64,000 nt of DNA. Source: Antedon mediterranea (lineage: Eukaryota; Echinodermata; Crinoidea; Comatulida; Antedonidae). A model generated the notes under the pieces. The model ran no database searches and was not told where the DNA came from. It worked only from the letters and a program-made list of their open reading frames with translations. The position numbers were made by a program, and so were the translations under genes. Of the stretch, positions 35,770-48,242 are shown piece after piece. The stretch spans positions 17,776,288 through 17,840,287 of the forward strand of contig NC_092676.1 in assembly GCF_964355755.1 (NCBI RefSeq). The letters run 5' to 3'. Position 1 is the stretch's first letter. Every line of letters starts with the position of its first letter.

Positions 35770-36250
35770 AAATGAAGCTAAACACAACATACTATAAATT
35801 TAAATGTGACTTGTGCGATGCAAGTTATGTTGGATATACATGCCGACACCTCTACCAACGCATTGTTGAACATAGTAGATGCTTAATAGGACAGCATTTG
35901 AAGGATCATAAAGTGATTGTTAATCCCAGTAAAATTAATTCATGTTTTAGTATACTTAGGAAATGCAAAAACAAATTTGACTGTCTTATCTATGAAATGT
36001 TGTATATCAGACAATTAAAACCTAGTCTGAATAAACAAAGTGACTCTGTAAAAGCTAAGCTTTTCATTTGACAGGATGTTAGACAATAGGTCTTTTGTTA
36101 TTTAAACTTTGACCCTTGGCTTGTGCTACTTAATTAGTTGTTGTTTTATATTTTATTCATTGGACTTGATAATGACCCCATGATGGAGTCGAAACGTCGT
36201 TCTCTTTTAAGCGTTATTTTTATATTATGTATTTACAATAAACGTACTCT
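35770..36250 (+). mobile_element. Penelope-like element 3' remnant with GIY-YIG endonuclease
   Basis: The frame 35772-36071 encodes about 99 residues: C-D-L-C-D-A-S-Y-V-G-Y-T with R-H-L-Y-Q-R-I-V-E-H, then I-G-Q-H-L-K-D-H and I-Y-E-M-L-Y-I-R-Q-L-K-P-S-L-N. This order (zinc-like C-x2-C, G-Y-T of GIY-YIG, catalytic R, late E, L-K-P-x-L-N) is that of the C-terminal endonuclease of Penelope-like retroelements. The reverse transcriptase is missing, so the copy is 5'-truncated. Downstream, 36164-36199 forms a hammerhead-like fold. Confidence 0.7.
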
Positions 36251-36511
36251 CATTCGTAAAAATGCATCTGTTATATAAATTTTATTTTAACACAATACTT
36301 CAAGAGACCATTCTTTGGCATAGATAATTAAATTTCACAAATTGTTTTGCTTTTGGTATTGTATTGTATGGTCAAGTTATGCAATATTGGGATGTTTTGA
36401 AAACAATTGAGAGAAATTGCACTTTTAGCGGGAGACATGAGACCCCTCCTAACAAAATTTGGCAAGTTTATGTATCTCTTTTAACTCATTGAATTTAGTC
36501 ATTGCTCTGAC

Positions 36512-39500
36512 TTACACAATCACTTTGACATAGTTGGCAGGAAATATTCCTACACGTCCATATAGCTCTCCTTCCCACCAATCAAATTGGGTGTCGGTCC
36601 GGGTAATAATGGTGATTCGATCATTTGTTGCAAAGGTAAGGTCGCAGGGTAGAATTGCTATAAATGGTTCTTGTGCAATCCCAATCATTGGCTTGTCCCA
36701 TGAATCAGCTTTCGTTAAATCTAAATATTCAGAGGATGAAAGTTGTAAATTATTAAATAATTAAAAACAACTTAATAAAAAAATTCAATTTAAACACAGC
36801 ATTTCATTTTTCAAAAAGTTGTTTTCAACTACTGCAATAATGGATTTGTATTTTTCTCTTTCTAGTGATAACCAACACAAAGCACAGTAGACTAGAATGT
36901 TACACCATCTCCTATAAGGATCCCTTCATGTTGAGCTCTTAACAGAGCTGATTCGTTTATCTGTAATAGGATGAGAGGGATCAGTACTCTCTTCAAAAAG
37001 ATGATGGGTTCACTGGAGTCCTTATCAGAGAAGACTTGTTCTACCACCAATACTGTGGCCAAGTAGAGATTTGGACCTGTGCTGATTTTATCGCTGTGGT
37101 TTTTGTGGTGCCATTGACTTAACCTCTAGACCAGTCAACTCAACTTTGTCTTAAAAAGATACACATAATTCACAACAGAATGGATTTTAAATTTACCTGA
37201 GGTACTTAATGTTTTTTTGTTTTCTGTCTGAACTGAAAGAAACTGCTGGGCTTTGGATGTCCTGTTCATGTTTCTGGAATAACTTCTGGATTCTATCATA
37301 AAACCACTTTTATTGCTTTTTCCAGATGAAGAAAGCCTTGAACCAATTAATGGCGAGCTAGTTGGACTTGAATCAGCACTCTTTGATTCTGGTTTGTTCA
37401 ATGGCTGTAAGTTTGGACCAGAATGGATTGCACTTCTGTTGCTACTTCTGGAGCTTCTGCTGAAAATGGATGTCTTTGTCTTAGGTGAATCAATTGCATC
37501 AGCACTCTTGCGTTTAGAATCAGGTCTGATCTTTTCCTCAGAATTATTATTATTATCAATTCTATGCTCACTTTTCGATGAAATGTCTGTCAAAAATAAA
37601 AATGTGTACTGTATAAATCACATAATACTGAGGAAGACAAAAACAAGATGGAGAGATGGAATTGTAGCATTTGCTGGCATATCCTGAATAAGAAATGGGT
37701 CCAGCTTGGGGTCTTCATCGTGCAGGCTGATAATGCTGAAATGATGACTATGATGATGTATAAATCAATGCTTTGTTTTATCAATTTGGCAGTCAGTGGC
37801 ATAACGATTATATGAGCGCTCACTGGCTAAACTCAGGTGCCCCACAGCTGAAGCCTAGGGCCTCAGAGCATGAGTAACCTCAATGCAACTACCCAGCATT
37901 GGAGGACCCCCTAGTCACCAACTCTGGTGGTTGAAATGCAAGAGGTTACTTTCACAATTGTGAGCACACAACACAGACTCCTAAAACTTGCCTTTATCCT
38001 TCTTGATACTGTTCATTACACTTAGCTTAGCCATTCCCATAGCTTCCTTGCCTTTCTTACGAGCTTCCTTCTTAGCCATCTGCCCAAGTGCTTCCATACC
38101 AGACTTTACATGCTGCTGCAAAGCCTTGTAGAGTGGCTCACATTCATCAGGTGGTTCAACATCTCCACTTAGGATTTGAAAAGCTCGAATGTCACACCCA
38201 TAGAATCTATAAATATCAAGTATGTGGCAGCAAAAAACGTGTTTTGTCTATAGACCAATAACTTTATACAATGGAATGTATATTCATTATCTTTAAGTGA
38301 ATTTTACCCAACCTGGTACAAATTGAAAAAAAAAGAAACCGAGTGAAATACACGGCAAAATAAAAAGAGCAACAGAGGGCATGATATTTATTATTTTGAC
38401 CCATAAATTGAAGATAAAGATAACTTGAGATAGTATGGTCTGTAAGTATATATCTATATTAATGTCTATATATGATAAATTGTGGACACTATCGTGCAAA
38501 AAACAATATGCTTCTGGGAGAGACTCTATCTTGAATCCTACAGTACCTCTAGATCACTTAACTTATTAAACTGGTAAAAACTAAATCAATGTCCTGCAAA
38601 TACATGGCTGGCCCAGTCACGTGCGCAGTGTTTACTGACGCACATGTCTAAAAAAACTTAACATACTTTCTGTTTGCATCTTTTCTTTCAATTAAAGCAG
38701 CTCCTTCCAGAGAGATTCCAGCGAATAGTCCTTTGGTTTGGCTGTAAGTATAGATGGCAGCAGGACTACGCACTGAAACATCACCCTCTATGTTTCGTCC
38801 AAGAGGCCCTACAGCTACAGTCACATTTCCACCAAGAGTAACATTGCCTCCCTTTGCAAATGCATCCACTGCACTCTGCTTGTTCAGAAAGATCACAAAG
38901 TCGGTCACCTAGAAGAAGAAAGAAAGTACATCCATTACTGTATTTCATCGAGTATCATCAGTTTTTTTAGGCGAGAGCTACAGTATAATGAGCAAAATTT
39001 AAAAATAATGTTGTACACAGCAATTTCAATGTTTTCAGTGAATTTTGTGCATATTTCACAAGGGTGACCATGCCAGCATGAATGAGAGGTTTTGGAATGA
39101 GGTTTTCCATGAAAAATGTATGTGTAAATATCCACCAAGCCAGTAATCCTGCAAAGTCCACATTAGTCGAGAAGACTGTTGGAATCTCAATAGAGTTATA
39201 GTTGAGTGGTGAAAGAAGCCCACACTTTAATGCAATAATCAATATTGGGTAAAAATAAAGAGCTACTTTCAGTGGAGAATCGATGATGATGATCTATGTT
39301 TCAATGTAATAAAATTCATGCAATAGTGTACACAATGATTCAATAGAATTAATATGTATTACTATGCCAATGATAAGACTGTGACTGTGTTAAAAGGACA
39401 TCATTACAGTTTATGGTATTGTTATTGTATATATGTTTTCTTTGGGAAAGGTCAACCATGCACCTTTATTCTGTCTATCGGCACGGCGAGAACTAGGCAC

Positions 39501-41815
39501 CCGTGCCAATATAAAATAATACATTTGATAATTGATCGTGTAATAGCCACTTCCATTGCGATTGTTTGTAACTTCATTCCAGAGCAATAGACTGCAGTAC
39601 TGTGATTTGAGCATGCAGTACAGTAACATAGTCATCAGTAATAAAAGGCAGTATTAGAGTAGACAAACTATGAATATACAGTACTATTATTATTATTATA
39701 TAGTGCATATAATCATAATGAAAGCAAGCAAAATATTCAGATTTGAAAACAAACCCAATGTCACAAAGATGAGACAGCAGTTACGTTCTGACATCCTATA
39801 TTACATGTAAAGACAAATGATTAGTGTTTATATAACTCATCAAGTTAAGGAAGTAATTTTAGAAACTGTGTTTTTAAAATAACAGTTCTTCATACAGATA
39901 TAAAATACTTATGAGGGTTATAGAAAGGACAAGGGTGGAATACAGCATTTTAATATCACAAACATTAGAAAACATGCCGATTTGCAGCCTTTAAATTTGC
40001 TAGAGCACTGACAATAACCATCAGAGGTTTCCATAGATAGAAGATACCTACAGTGAGCACAAGCGTAGCTGGTTGCACATGTAGCAGACAGAGTATAGCA
40101 GTCTACGTGTAAGTGTAGTAGGCTGCATGTGGTATGCTAGCAGTAGCTATAGCAGGCTACAAGTAGCATGGTGTGTGTAGCAGGCTACATCAGCATGTTG
40201 AGTGTAGTATGCTAGATGTAACATGCTGCATGTAGCATACTATGTGTAGCATGCTGAATGTAGTCTGATGCATGTAGTATGCTACATGTGGCATACTGTT
40301 TTTAGTATGCTGCATGTGGCATGTAGCATGCTGCTATAAGCATGCTACATATAACACGCAAGGTGTAGCATGCTGCACATAGCTCGCTGTGATGATCATC
40401 ATTGCCTGCATAAAATATTTTACTCATCATTTGTAGCACATACTTCGGCACCTATTTCAAAGCCCCCACCAAATCCAGCTAACCCAATAGCAGATGGTGC
40501 AGACCAGCCTAAAAAAGAAATAATTTAAGTATTAATATTACAACATATTAAAACATTGTTCCTTTTGATATAACACCTTTCTATTTAACAAGCACGAATG
40601 TTCGATACTCAGGGTACAGCAAAAGAAGCTGTAATGACGTCATAAGACCGGATATAACGTCACATACACATGTAAATAACCTCGCTACCAAATACGGCTA
40701 TACAGTATCATCTTCGAGACGTGATTTGGCTGCATCCGGTTTGAGGACATGCCCCTGTAGTATATTCATGCCAAATTCCAGCTCAATACTACAACAAATA
40801 AGGGAGGAGTAGTACTTTATAAATCGCACTTTTTACTCAATATTGTCCAGATGGAAGAAGAAGAAGAAGAAGTAGAAGAAGAAGAGGAGGAGAAGATGAG
40901 AGAGTACTAGACTCGGGTACCCTGATTAAAAAATTGTAGCAGTTATGCAATATCAACCAACCAACCAAACTTACTTTACTTTGAGTACTATAAATAACGG
41001 TTTGATTGTTTACGGTTTGACCGTTATGGGGATTTAAACAAAGTCTGAATGAATTTTTACCTCCGCCTTTTAATTTCGATACAACAATACCGCTTCCACC
41101 TCTAGCTGTCACAAGGAAGCCAGCTTTAAACACTGTTATGATAGCAATACCACGGCATGACAGAAATAGGCCAGCTGAGGAAAAAATAAATAATATTTTA
41201 ATAAATTACTGTAAAGATACTGTAATCTTAAACATATGTTTCCCTCTAAAATAGATCTACATAGTAAACCTAATATTTAGTAATGAGAGTCTTGACAAAT
41301 AATTGCGCACTGACATGTAGACAAGTGTCTGCGATTGTAAATATTCCTGCCCCATAGTTGCATTATGCGGAATTTTTTAAAAGTGGCTGAAGACACTAAT
41401 AGACTATTATGCAGTGCCAGCCTCATGTTTACGGAATGTAGAATTCCTTCTTTTTATGAATTGTTAAGAAAATCAATATATGGCCTGATGTGTAGACTTA
41501 ATGCAAGCAAAAATATTTTAATCTCAACGATTATAAGCAACGTCCTAGTTAAGTCGAAGATGCTCTCCAGGTGGAATGTCATCCTGAGATGAGTAGTAGT
41601 AGTTAGTCTTTAATTTTTACTTTCTATGGACCAGAGTTTCCGAAATAAAAGATTGAATGAATTATAGTCTGATAATTAAGAATGTAACTTTACTGTACCT
41701 GGAATTAATTTGTCTGGACCTGTTGATGCAGTTGGGAATGTAAAGTCATGAAGAATCTTTGCTGCTTTCTTAGCTTCTGACTTGAGTTTCTTTGGAAACG
41801 GAGAGTGCACACCCA
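36512..41815 (-). CDS. SH3YL1: SH3YL1 orthologue: SYLF plus SH3 domain protein
   Basis: Seven in-phase exons: 41815-41699, 41174-41061, 40508-40444, 38908-38667, 38206-37992, 37586-37197, 36720-36512. The first visible exon begins TG-GGT, so the start codon is probably split (A|TG) with an unseen upstream exon; total about 450 residues. The N-terminus has K-L-K-S-E-A-K-K-A-A-K-I-L. The SYLF (Ysc84) lipid-binding domain (about 30-250) includes F-K-A-G-F-L-V-T-A-R-G-G-S-G, A-G-F-G-G-G-F-E-I-G-A-E and Y-S-Q-T-K-G-L-F-A-G-I-S-L-E-G. A Ser-rich linker (252-381) makes it longer than vertebrate SH3YL1. The SH3 domain (about 400-449) ends D-W-W-E-G-E-L-Y-G and G-I-F-P-A-N-Y-V. The family binds phosphoinositides and actin regulators in endocytosis and membrane ruffling. 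Exon 5 uses a GC donor. Confidence 0.93.
36885..37115. repeat. Dispersed repeat in the last SH3YL1 intron
   Basis: Second copy of the family at 21895-22195, sharing AGTCCTTATC and TTGTTCTACCACCA about 15 bp apart, in the same orientation. Confidence 0.45.
40060..40395. repeat. Degenerate GTAGCATGCTGCAT repeat
   Basis: Roughly 20-25 imperfect units of 11-16 bp built from TAGCATGCT and CATGTAG, in an SH3YL1 intron. Self-complementary units would allow extensive secondary structure. Confidence 0.8.
40850..40897. repeat. GAA/GAG microsatellite
   Basis: Imperfect (GAA)n with GAG interruptions; its antisense poly-Leu frame is an artefact. Confidence 0.9.
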
Positions 41816-42019
41816 CTGATGACAATAAAAAATTAAACATGAAAAAAAAGCACAAATATTTAAATTGTGAAAAGTGGTTTTAAGACATCAACTCTCCTGA
41901 TATAAGCATAGGAGTCTCCCAATATTTGGTCATGTGAAAATGCAATTTCTTTTTGAATGAACAAAAAAATACTTGTAGTAGTTGAGTTCCACTGTCGTAA
42001 ATGTAACCACAGCATAATA

Positions 42020-42200
42020 TTTTAATTATGCTCGTTTTATTTAGCCTTTAGGCCTAGCACTTATTTATTATACAAGTTTTCATCTTTCTGGGCTTGTACC
42101 TACATCTTCCTAAATTTTGTTTAAATATTATTATATTGTTTATTGAAATCAATTTTGTATATGAAAGGAGTAAATAAATGTTGCTTTGAATTGAAATGCC
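42020..42200 (+). mobile_element. Retroelement 3' tail
   Basis: Ends AGTAAATAAATGTTGCTTTG followed by AATTGAA repeats, matching the 3'-tail style of the non-LTR remnants elsewhere here. No coding part. Confidence 0.4.
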
Positions 42201-42837
42201 TCTAGGCATTACAATTCTAGCCAGCCTTTAGCCACGAAATGAGATGGCAATGGGCCTACTAGTACTAGTATTAGGTTAGAAGGACAACTCCGGCCTGGTA
42301 GGAGGGCCTAGCTAGTACAGACAGTCAGTAGTAGTGTTGTAGTAGTACTACCAGCCTAGATTACCCCTAGCCTAGTTAGTAGGCCTAGCTAGAATAGAAG
42401 CTAGTCGAGGCCTAGATCCAATATATAATAAGTAGGCTAGTGTAGTATAGTATGCTAAACTAAGAAACATATATAGACTAGGCTTAGTTGTCAAAAATAT
42501 TACTAGTGCAGTACTTCTTAATGGATTTTAAGATAGTACAGTAGTGTTCTTTGCTTAAAATCTGTCATCATCGATCATCACGTTGTTGATTGCTCATGCG
42601 GAAAGAGCGAACAAAACAGACATTCCATTATACTTATGATATTCATTAACAAAATAAGTAAAACAAAACTATACAAAAATAGCTTGTATATGTCAATGGA
42701 GTAATTTAATAGTTATTCAAACATTTCTTTCACATATGAAATAGACATATGCTTTGAAATTATGTACATAAGTATTACATTATTGTAATTGGATTTGTAA
42801 AGTCATCCATTTATAATGGAATGTTCTAACTTTAGTA

Positions 42838-42962
42838 TTAAGATGGCGGCTGTCGTTAGTGGAAGTACGCCACCGTGTTTTCTGTAACTAAGCACGTACT
42901 TAAACCCAGGGATATTGACTCATGTAAATTGAAAAGATGGGAACTTTTAGTAAACTAAGGAA
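42838..42962 (+). promoter_or_regulatory. YY1-type initiator and possible plus-strand first exon
   Basis: AAGATGGCGGC at 42840 is a YY1 consensus that includes an ATG opening a 14-codon upstream frame. Further on, ATG at 42937 reads M-G-T-F-S-K-L-R before a strong donor gtaagt at 42963. This looks like the start of a plus-strand gene, possibly divergent from SH3YL1. I found no convincing second exon in the rest of the window, so the protein cannot be named. Confidence 0.35.
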
Positions 42963-43574
42963 GTAAGTGTATAGTGATAATATAGGCCTAGTATATACTC
43001 GTGTTTAGGTCAAAATATAAGCTAGCTAGGCCTAATAATACATTTTATAGTACCTCTCTAAACTAAGTAACTTCTAGTAGGCCACTCCATGGACCGTCCT
43101 AGGCGTAGGGAGAATGTGAATGTGCCTACGCTATGCATAACGGCTGGTAGCAGCCCTAGACTAGACCTAGTGTTTGTTGTGCTAGTATAATAAGTTCCTG
43201 CTGCTATAGCCTGCTGTGCCTCGTTAAACAGAGGATTAAAATAGGCATCATCAATTAAACAACAATAATGCTGTAGTTAGCAAACAAAGTTTAAACAGAA
43301 TTAACAATAACCATGCAATAACATACTGTAGCATGGCAGCAAGTATATTTTCGTAGAACAAGTTACTTTAAAATTCATAATTCCATAATGGACAAAATTA
43401 TTATATTAAATGTATACATCTCTACGCATCACTGGAATATAGAATATTATTACCATTATTATAATACTGCTGTTTCGATCGTTGAATTACTGACCAAATG
43501 GCATCACGACTCGGTGTTCTCGTGAAGCAGGTTTTGTGCCAGTAAGATTTGCCGGACTAAATTTGCGAACCGGT

Positions 43575-44476
43575 ATTCAAGATTCAAGATTCAAGAAATT
43601 TTATTTGTCCATAAAAATTGAAATTCACTTTGCTTGGTAGATTAAAACAACAATATTGCAACAATTTAAAAACGTGCAGTATTATAACAGATTAAAAATA
43701 CAAGATAAAAAGTTAAAAATACTGTTAAAATGTAAAACTATTAAAAATTGCATTAACGTCTTACATTAGAATTAAAAATATGAATGCTATTTACAACGAA
43801 GGATTTTCTAGTTCTACAAAGATTTGCTCTTGGAGGTCGTAGCCTAATGCCTGATCTATTTAAGTTATAACAGTAATGTAACGGATGAGTGGGGTCTTTC
43901 ATAATATTGTTTACTTTTTAAAAAATACTCTTTTCATAGATAAATGAACAAGGCGTTAGATCAGCTTTAATAATACGTTGTGCAATTTTACGTGGTCTCT
44001 CAATATTTTTCTTATAATTTTCAGTAAAGTTACCACAAAAACATCCAATGCTAAAAGATAAAATACTTTGAATAATACTTTGATAAAATAGAATTAAAAT
44101 AGTGTTATCAACTCTAATTTGCTTGCGTTTTCTGAGAAAGTAGAGCCTTTGAGATGCCTTCTTGGAAATCATGAGAGAGTTTGACTCCCATTTTAATTTG
44201 TTGTCAATTATAGTACCTAAGTATTTGTATTGGGTTACTCTTTCAACCTCGGTTTCTTTAATAGTTATTACATTATGTTCAACTGTGGTTTTACGAAAAT
44301 CTATTATCATCTCTTTGGTTTTAGTAATATTAAGTATTAAGTTCATATCCTCACACCAATTAACAAATCTTCCAACTTCATTAACAAATTCATTTACATT
44401 ATGCTTACTATCGCAAAGAAAACCATTAATTACAGTATCGTCAGCGTATTTTACAATATTGCAATCTTTACTTTAA
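43575..44476 (-). mobile_element. Non-LTR retrotransposon, 5'-truncated reverse transcriptase
   Basis: Minus-strand frame from about 44470 to 43918 carries the catalytic Y-A-D-D-T, then N-I-T-K-T-K-E-M-I-I-D-F-R-K, Y-K-Y-L-G-T-I-I-D and F-Y-Q-S-I-I-Q-S. This is the order of the palm/thumb region of CR1/Rex1-like reverse transcriptases. The 3' end is three copies of a CTTGAAT heptamer at 43575-43595. An in-frame stop just upstream of the Y-A-D-D motif marks the 5' truncation. Confidence 0.8.
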
Positions 44477-45058
44477 AATAGTGTAAGAAAATACATTAAA
44501 ACTAAATTAAAACTTTACTAGTAGTGGTAGGAATCGGCCTATTAAAAATATACACTAAAGCCAACCAAGGGCTATACTGTATGTTTTCATTTGGATACAA
44601 ATCACACTATTATTTGACTTCTTTTTGTATTTTTAGTAGATTTAGTCAAGTTACATCTTATTATAGTATTAGTATTCGGTACTTAATTTGCCAGACTCTT
44701 TTTTTATTATTATTATAATAAAATAATTTCTACTCCACTTGCTGTGACAATAAATTAATATAATTAATATTTAATATTAATTATTTTATTAAAGAGGTTA
44801 ATTTCTTATTTTATGTAATATTTCAGGGAAAGAAAATCAAGTCATGTTTAAATTTTCAATTTCTGCCGTTGTTTAAAAAAAATATTCATAAGATTTCTAA
44901 ACATAAATAACATTTTTTTAAATTGGGTGTGTACAATATCATACTGTCAATACAAGTAAATTAGTAATATGAAAATGATTTATAATTTGTAATTTGATGT
45001 TTTTAAGCCTACTGTATTACCTGTGTTCGTCATAAAAAAGAAAAATCAACTAGAATTT
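44477..45058. other. AT-rich spacer
   Basis: Contains a TAATTAATATTTAATATTAA-type palindrome near 44760. No gene seen. Confidence 0.4.
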
Positions 45059-48000
45059 AATTCGTCACTTTGACGAATTATAGGTGATCATTTTTATCGC
45101 TTTACTGACATTAATATTTTTTAAACATGCACGTACGTTAACATACAATAGGAAAATGTTGATGTATACCATCCTGATATACGCTTACAGTGCCGAGTTG
45201 TGCCTATTATGTGTCATATACAATATGTACAGTATATACTGTATATCTATATACAGTGTAGCATAGGTGAAATTACGGGACCCACATCATGTTCAAATTT
45301 TTTAATATGATGGAATTATCAAAATAAACTCGAAGATGACAATTTCGAAAGATAATGAATTGAGCAAATAAATATAAGGATTGGAAGATAATTTGACACG
45401 TAGAAGCGCAATGCGCGCTCTTTGAAATTTGTATAACTTTGACTAAAGAAATTTAAAAACAACGTTTTAACTTCAACTGGCCATATGATAACATCACAAC
45501 ATCCGATAAGCTTAATTTTTATATGAATTCATATCTACATTTATTCAGCTTTCATAATAAATTATAATCTTCAAGGTCACCTTTAATTCTGAAGAGCTAT
45601 AACATATTCAAATGTATGGTGTAGCTGAAATTATACGACCTTGGTTATTAAAATTTTTACACATGATGACATCATCAAAATAAAAATGTTGACAACTATT
45701 GAGAAAGATAATTAATTGAGTAAGCACATACTAAAATTTTGGCAAAAATCGGGCTCAAATAACGGAGATGCGCTCTATTGAATGTGATAACCCACACAAA
45801 AAGATAAAAATTACTAATTTTTAAATTTAAGTGGCCATTTGATGACGTCATACCATTTTGTACGTCTAATGTGTACATGAATATGTATCTACAACCCAAT
45901 GGCTTCCCGAATAAGTTAAAAAAATTGGGGGTCACCTGCCATTCTGAAGAGTTATATTCATTTTAAAAAGGCCTTATTTTTCACCATTTTCAGCACTTTG
46001 ATGCAATTAATTTGCGCATTTTGTTATTTTTAACCTGCTCGTATAGCGTTATTTTAAGTCGGAACTTACTCAAATTTGGTGAATGTACTAAAGATGGTGA
46101 GTAGAACGCGATTTGTATAAAAAAATTGCAATTTTTACGCTTTGTAAGTATCGCGCGCGCAAAATATTTTTTTTGCGCAGTAATTTTTTGAAACACACAA
46201 ATGGCCTAATTCATGCTCTAAATTGATTAAAATGTAATTTTGAGCTTTTTAAATTTTTACTGCGCGATTCCACACGCATGACCCTACGTGCGCGCGCGTT
46301 TTTACGTGCTAATATTTTTACCCTTGACCTGAAGTTTACGTGTAGTGAATTTCATAAATATGTGATAATGAATTATGGATATATGATTGATAATGTGATT
46401 TCACAAAATGGCGTATACGTGACGTCACGGATGAGTGATCACGCTGAAAAGCTTATTATGGCTAAGTTAAAGTATTTGAAAGACATTGTGAATTTTTTGT
46501 TATTATTGCTATTCAACTTTTTGAGATATTTGACGAACAAAAAGTGTACAGAAAGAAGAATAACAATAATAACTAGACATGTAACTCGTCACTTTGACGA
46601 GTTTGGTTATCCGCCGCGCAAGTGGTGCAACATTAACATTAAGGGGATAGGTTGAGGACAAAAGGAAGTTTTCACGTTGGCATTATGACCTGAACTGAAG
46701 AATATGATATATTATTATTGCTGAATTTTATTATTTAAATTCATATATAGTATACACAGTATAATCTGTATCCATATCACATACAGTGACATACATAGAA
46801 TTGGTGAAATTACGGGACCCGCTATTTATTGCAATTTTTAACATGTTGACGGTTTTAAAATGAAACGCGAAGGTAGCAATTCCGAAAGGAAATTATCTCA
46901 GCAACAACGTATTAGCGTGTAGAAGAAATTTGAATACGTGAAATATTGATGCGCGCTCTTTTAAATGTAATGAATTATGACGCAAAAGATGAAAATACGA
47001 CCTTTTTTATTTAACTGGCCATATGATGACGTCACAACATCCGATTGGCAACATTTTAACATAATTTCGTATCTACAATCCAATAGCTTCCAGAAAAAGT
47101 TTTAATCGTGATTATCACATTTTATTCTTACGAGCTATAACAGATTAAAATTTACTGTAAAGATGAAATTGATGCCACACGTGATTTCAATTTTTAGGCA
47201 TGATGACGTCATAAAAATTAAAATATTTTTCACTCATGCGAAAGATAGTTGATTGACCTAGACAATATCAAAATCGGGGTGAAAATGGAAAACGGATAAG
47301 TGGAGATGCGCTCTATTCAATGTGATGACCTATGACGAAAGATACAAAAATCCTAAATTTTATATTCGCGTGGCCATACGATGACGTCATAATGTCCGGT
47401 TAGCCATATTAATACCTGATCCGATATCTACAACTCATCTACTTCCAGAATATGCCATCCACAAAAAGTTGACCGTCTAGTTTAGAAATTACGACTGTTT
47501 AAAAAAAGGCATATTTTAAACGAATTTTTTAACCTTTTCATAAAAAACGCGCGCAAATTGTCCAATTCGACGTGCTCGTATGACGTATCTTTAAGTCGAA
47601 ATTGTTAAAAATTTGGTAAAATTACATGAAAAGGCTGGAAAAACATAAATCACACGAAAAAAATACGTTTTCAATGCTACGTGCGCACCGCACACGTAAA
47701 AATGTGCGCACGCGTGGGAATTTTTGACATGCTTAAAACGACATGAAACGCGTAGAAAGTTGATTATAAATTAATTTCGCGCATTTTGAAATTTTAAATG
47801 CGCGTGCGCGCGTAACTTTGTGTAAAACACGCATTTTTTTTTCAACAGAAAGTTAGCGCATGATATAAATTAAACTTTTGCAAAGTTTCACTTTAAAATG
47901 TTATTTGGTTTTCGACATATGTTAAATACGAGAAAATCGTTAAATCGCGCGTACGTCACGTTGCGCAATTGTAAACATCATGAAAAGCTTCGCTTGAAGA

Positions 48001-48242
48001 CGTTACATAAATGTCAAAATGTTAACATAGTTAACAAAATGTTATGTTTGCAAGTTTCAGAGAAAAGCGTTACACAAAAATCATACAGAAAGAAAGAAGA
48101 AGAATAAAAAGTTGATGATGATGATGATGATGATGATGATTTCGTACAATCACAAGAGGTTATCCTGCAACTTCGTTGCGGATAACCAATAAAGATTTTG
48201 TACAATAACAATAGGTGATCATTTTATTCTAAATGATCACCT
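45059..48242. mobile_element. Complex repeat: 1.54-kb tandem duplication bounded by hairpins
   Basis: A block starting with GTGAAATTACGGGACCC at about 45268 recurs at about 46805. Each block contains two related units of about 345 bp (about 45262, 45622, 46801 and 47162). Each unit has GGCCAT followed by a TGATGACGTCA-like site and ends near GAAGAGCTATAAC-type sequence. A conserved tail with CGCGCG-rich sequence follows each block. Hairpins with CTT loops occur at 45059-45079 and 46583-46603, and others at 48158-48187 and 48213-48242. TAGGTGATCATTTT occurs directly at both ends. No transposase frame. The class is uncertain. Confidence 0.6.
48112..48140. repeat. GAT microsatellite
   Basis: Perfect (GAT)n inside the second copy of the duplicated block. 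Confidence 0.95.

Noticed and set aside
46278-46655. 125-codon frame inside the 45-48 kb repeat
   Set aside because: Not preserved in the duplicated copy 1.54 kb downstream.
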